Below are positions 62,871 to 64,000 of a stretch of 64,000 nucleotides of DNA, piece by piece. A program made the position numbers and the translations under genes. Location: contig JAKQOG010000078.1 of NCBI GenBank assembly GCA_029565395.1, positions 1-64,000 on the forward strand, given 5' to 3'. Position 1 is the stretch's first letter. Every line of letters begins with the position of its first letter. The DNA comes from Candidatus Hydrogenedentota bacterium. GTDB lineage: Bacteria; Hydrogenedentota; Hydrogenedentia; Hydrogenedentales; CAILVY01. The notes beneath the pieces were generated by a model, which saw only the letters and a list, made by a program, of their open reading frames with translations, had not been told where the DNA came from and ran no database searches.

Positions 62871-64000
62871 CTACAGGTTCTCAAACTCCGATCGCTGGAT
62901 GATTTCGTCTTGAAGCGCTTTGCCGAGGTCGGTGAACAGGGCGGAGTAACCGGAAACCCGCACCACGAGGTCGCGGTATTGATCGGGATGCTGTTGTGCA
63001 TCCCGGAGCGTATCGTTCGAGACGACGTTGAACTGGACCTCCATCCCGCCCAGTGCAAAAAAGCCCTTCACCAGCGCTATGACCCGATTCAGGCTGTCCT
63101 CCTCCTTGAACAGTTTGGGCATCATTTTCATGTTAAGAGCGCAACCGTTGGAGATGAGCGTGTGATCCGTTTTGGCCACGGATTGCATGGCCGCCGTCGG
63201 GCCTCTTTTCTCGGAGTTATTGGCGGGCGAAAAGCTGTTGCTGACCGGCTCCCCGGCGCGGCGTCCGTCCGGGGTTGCGCCTAGAAACAGCCCTTCCAGC
63301 ACGTGCATTCCATACGAGAAAAATCCCGGACGGAACGGTCCACCGCGAAGCGTCTGTTGTGCCGCGACTTCCCGGCAGAAAAATCCACACACCTCCCGCG
63401 CGATGTTATCCACTGCGTCGTCCCCGCATCCATATTTCGGGCCGCCGTTGGCCAGACGGAGGCGAAGGGTTTCCTCTCCCTTAAAATTGACTTCCAGCGC
63501 CCGCAAAAGCTGCTGCATCGTTATCGTGCGCTGATCGTAGACAAAATGCTTGATGGCCGCGAGGCAGTTAACGGCCGTGCCGAAGCCGCGTGCCGAGATC
63601 GATCCATAATTATATTGGCTCCCGCCCGCAGTCATATCGCGCGCATGTTCAACGCATCCCGACAGCGTGGCGGAAATAAATGGACAGGGGAAGCCCTCGC
63701 GGTATGCCTGATCTTTCAGATTGACTGCCTTGGCGACGGTATGCACCATAAATTCCACCTGCCGCTTGTATGCGGTTAAAAACTCGTTAAAATCCTGGAA
63801 GTGGCATGGATTGCCGGTCCTGGGGCCGATCCTGCGGCCCATGATGCGCAGATATCCATTCAGCAAGGTCATTTCGACCGCCGCGGCAAGGGAGATATCA
63901 TTGCCGGAGGTGCATCCGAAGGTGTTGCCGTCGCCGGTGGGTTCGACGCAACCGATGATGCCATAGTCTCGCGCATCCTGCTCCGGCATTCCGCAATTTT
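62871..64000 (-). CDS. Glycyl radical enzyme (PFL family), 5' end outside the window
   Basis: C-terminal 376 codons; the reading frame stays open to base 64000, so the track's ATG 63989 is internal. Thiyl cysteine in YGIIGCVEPTGDGNTFGC and glycyl radical motif RVSGYSALF near the C-terminus are both intact, so the enzyme should be active under anoxic conditions when activated by a radical SAM protein. The stretch DARDYGIIGCVEP and LGATPDGRRAGEPVSNSFSPANN fit the pyruvate formate-lyase-like/dehydratase group; the reaction (formate lyase, diol, hydroxyproline or choline type) cannot be decided from this part. It lies upstream of the GH36 gene on the same strand. Confidence 0.9.
   Translation of the reverse strand, partial: NCGMPEQDARDYGIIGCVEPTGDGNTFGCTSGNDISLAAAVEMTLLNGYLRIMGRRIGPRTGNPCHFQDFNEFLTAYKRQVEFMVHTVAKAVNLKDQAYREGFPCPFISATLSGCVEHARDMTAGGSQYNYGSISARGFGTAVNCLAAIKHFVYDQRTITMQQLLRALEVNFKGEETLRLRLANGGPKYGCGDDAVDNIAREVCGFFCREVAAQQTLRGGPFRPGFFSYGMHVLEGLFLGATPDGRRAGEPVSNSFSPANNSEKRGPTAAMQSVAKTDHTLISNGCALNMKMMPKLFKEEDSLNRVIALVKGFFALGGMEVQFNVVSNDTLRDAQQHPDQYRDLVVRVSGYSALFTDLGKALQDEIIQRSEFENL

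Noticed and set aside
1-64000. tRNA, rRNA or CRISPR array
   Set aside because: No cloverleaf-like sequence with a T-arm GTTCRA motif, no rRNA stretches and no regularly spaced direct repeats were found by eye.

Overview
The window comes from a Gram-negative bacterium. It encodes an outer-membrane porin, many lipoproteins with lipobox signal peptides, an RND-type periplasmic adaptor and type IV pilin-like proteins. The gene repertoire suggests the PVC superphylum or a neighbour such as Hydrogenedentota or Lentisphaerota: PKD-domain and SUMF1 lipoproteins ending their signal peptide in '(S/T/G)GCP', DUF2961/GH172, DUF4091, a DUF6259-like protein, GH36, and a palindromic repeat that reads 'GSAGASPS/GRGSCRA' when translated. 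This placement is an inference from gene content; no rRNA or tRNA gene was seen.

Layout. 0-9.6 kb: an RND adaptor lipoprotein; a 1,639-residue lipoprotein that fuses seven PKD domains to a PqaA-type hydrolase domain and a C45-like acyltransferase domain; a glycerol-1-phosphate dehydrogenase-like enzyme; an alginate-export-type porin. 9.6-18.5 kb: a possible FlgM-like protein, a pseudopilin operon (PilV-, PilW- and PilX-like plus a TPR protein), a CHASE4-HAMP-PAS histidine kinase translationally coupled to a sigma-54 activator, and a DUF4382 lipoprotein. 18.5-25.5 kb (minus strand): NagA-like deacetylase, M20 peptidase, an NTF2-like lipoprotein, then infC-rpmI-rplT-hisA-tyrA-tmk, read tightly packed from one recognisable promoter. 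infC appears to start at the rare codon AUC and has a leader of about 260 nt containing a terminator hairpin. 25.7-34.3 kb: a YidR/DUF3748 beta-propeller, a PurF homologue without the glutaminase cysteine, an M23 endopeptidase, two nucleotide-sugar SDR enzymes, an orphan addiction-module antitoxin, a DUF433/DUF5615 toxin-antitoxin pair, a cupin-XRE regulator and a PAS-GGDEF diguanylate cyclase. 34.5-46.9 kb: secreted beta-propeller proteins, an unknown membrane protein, a PKD-SUMF1 lipoprotein, a 128-bp MITE-like element, oligoendopeptidase F, DUF2961/GH172, queA and a secreted isochorismatase-like hydrolase. 47-52.1 kb: an accessory, defence-like stretch with a DUF262/DUF1524 (GmrSD-like) protein, a PLD-HEAT protein, and a decayed gene with three in-frame stops. 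52.2-64 kb: large secreted carbohydrate-active proteins (PQQ-like propeller plus DUF4091, DUF6259-like, NPCBM-GH36), a REP-like repeat, a DUF1016 nuclease and a glycyl radical enzyme that runs off the right edge.

Taken together this is a saccharolytic, secretion-rich genome segment with one conserved translation/amino-acid/nucleotide operon in the middle and small mobile or defence elements between the gene blocks. All assignments come from reading the sequence and recalling protein families; no searches were run. Where the ORF track began at an upstream GTG/TTG or extended N-terminus, I moved the start to the codon best supported by a Shine-Dalgarno motif and the family N-terminus, and say so in the entry.
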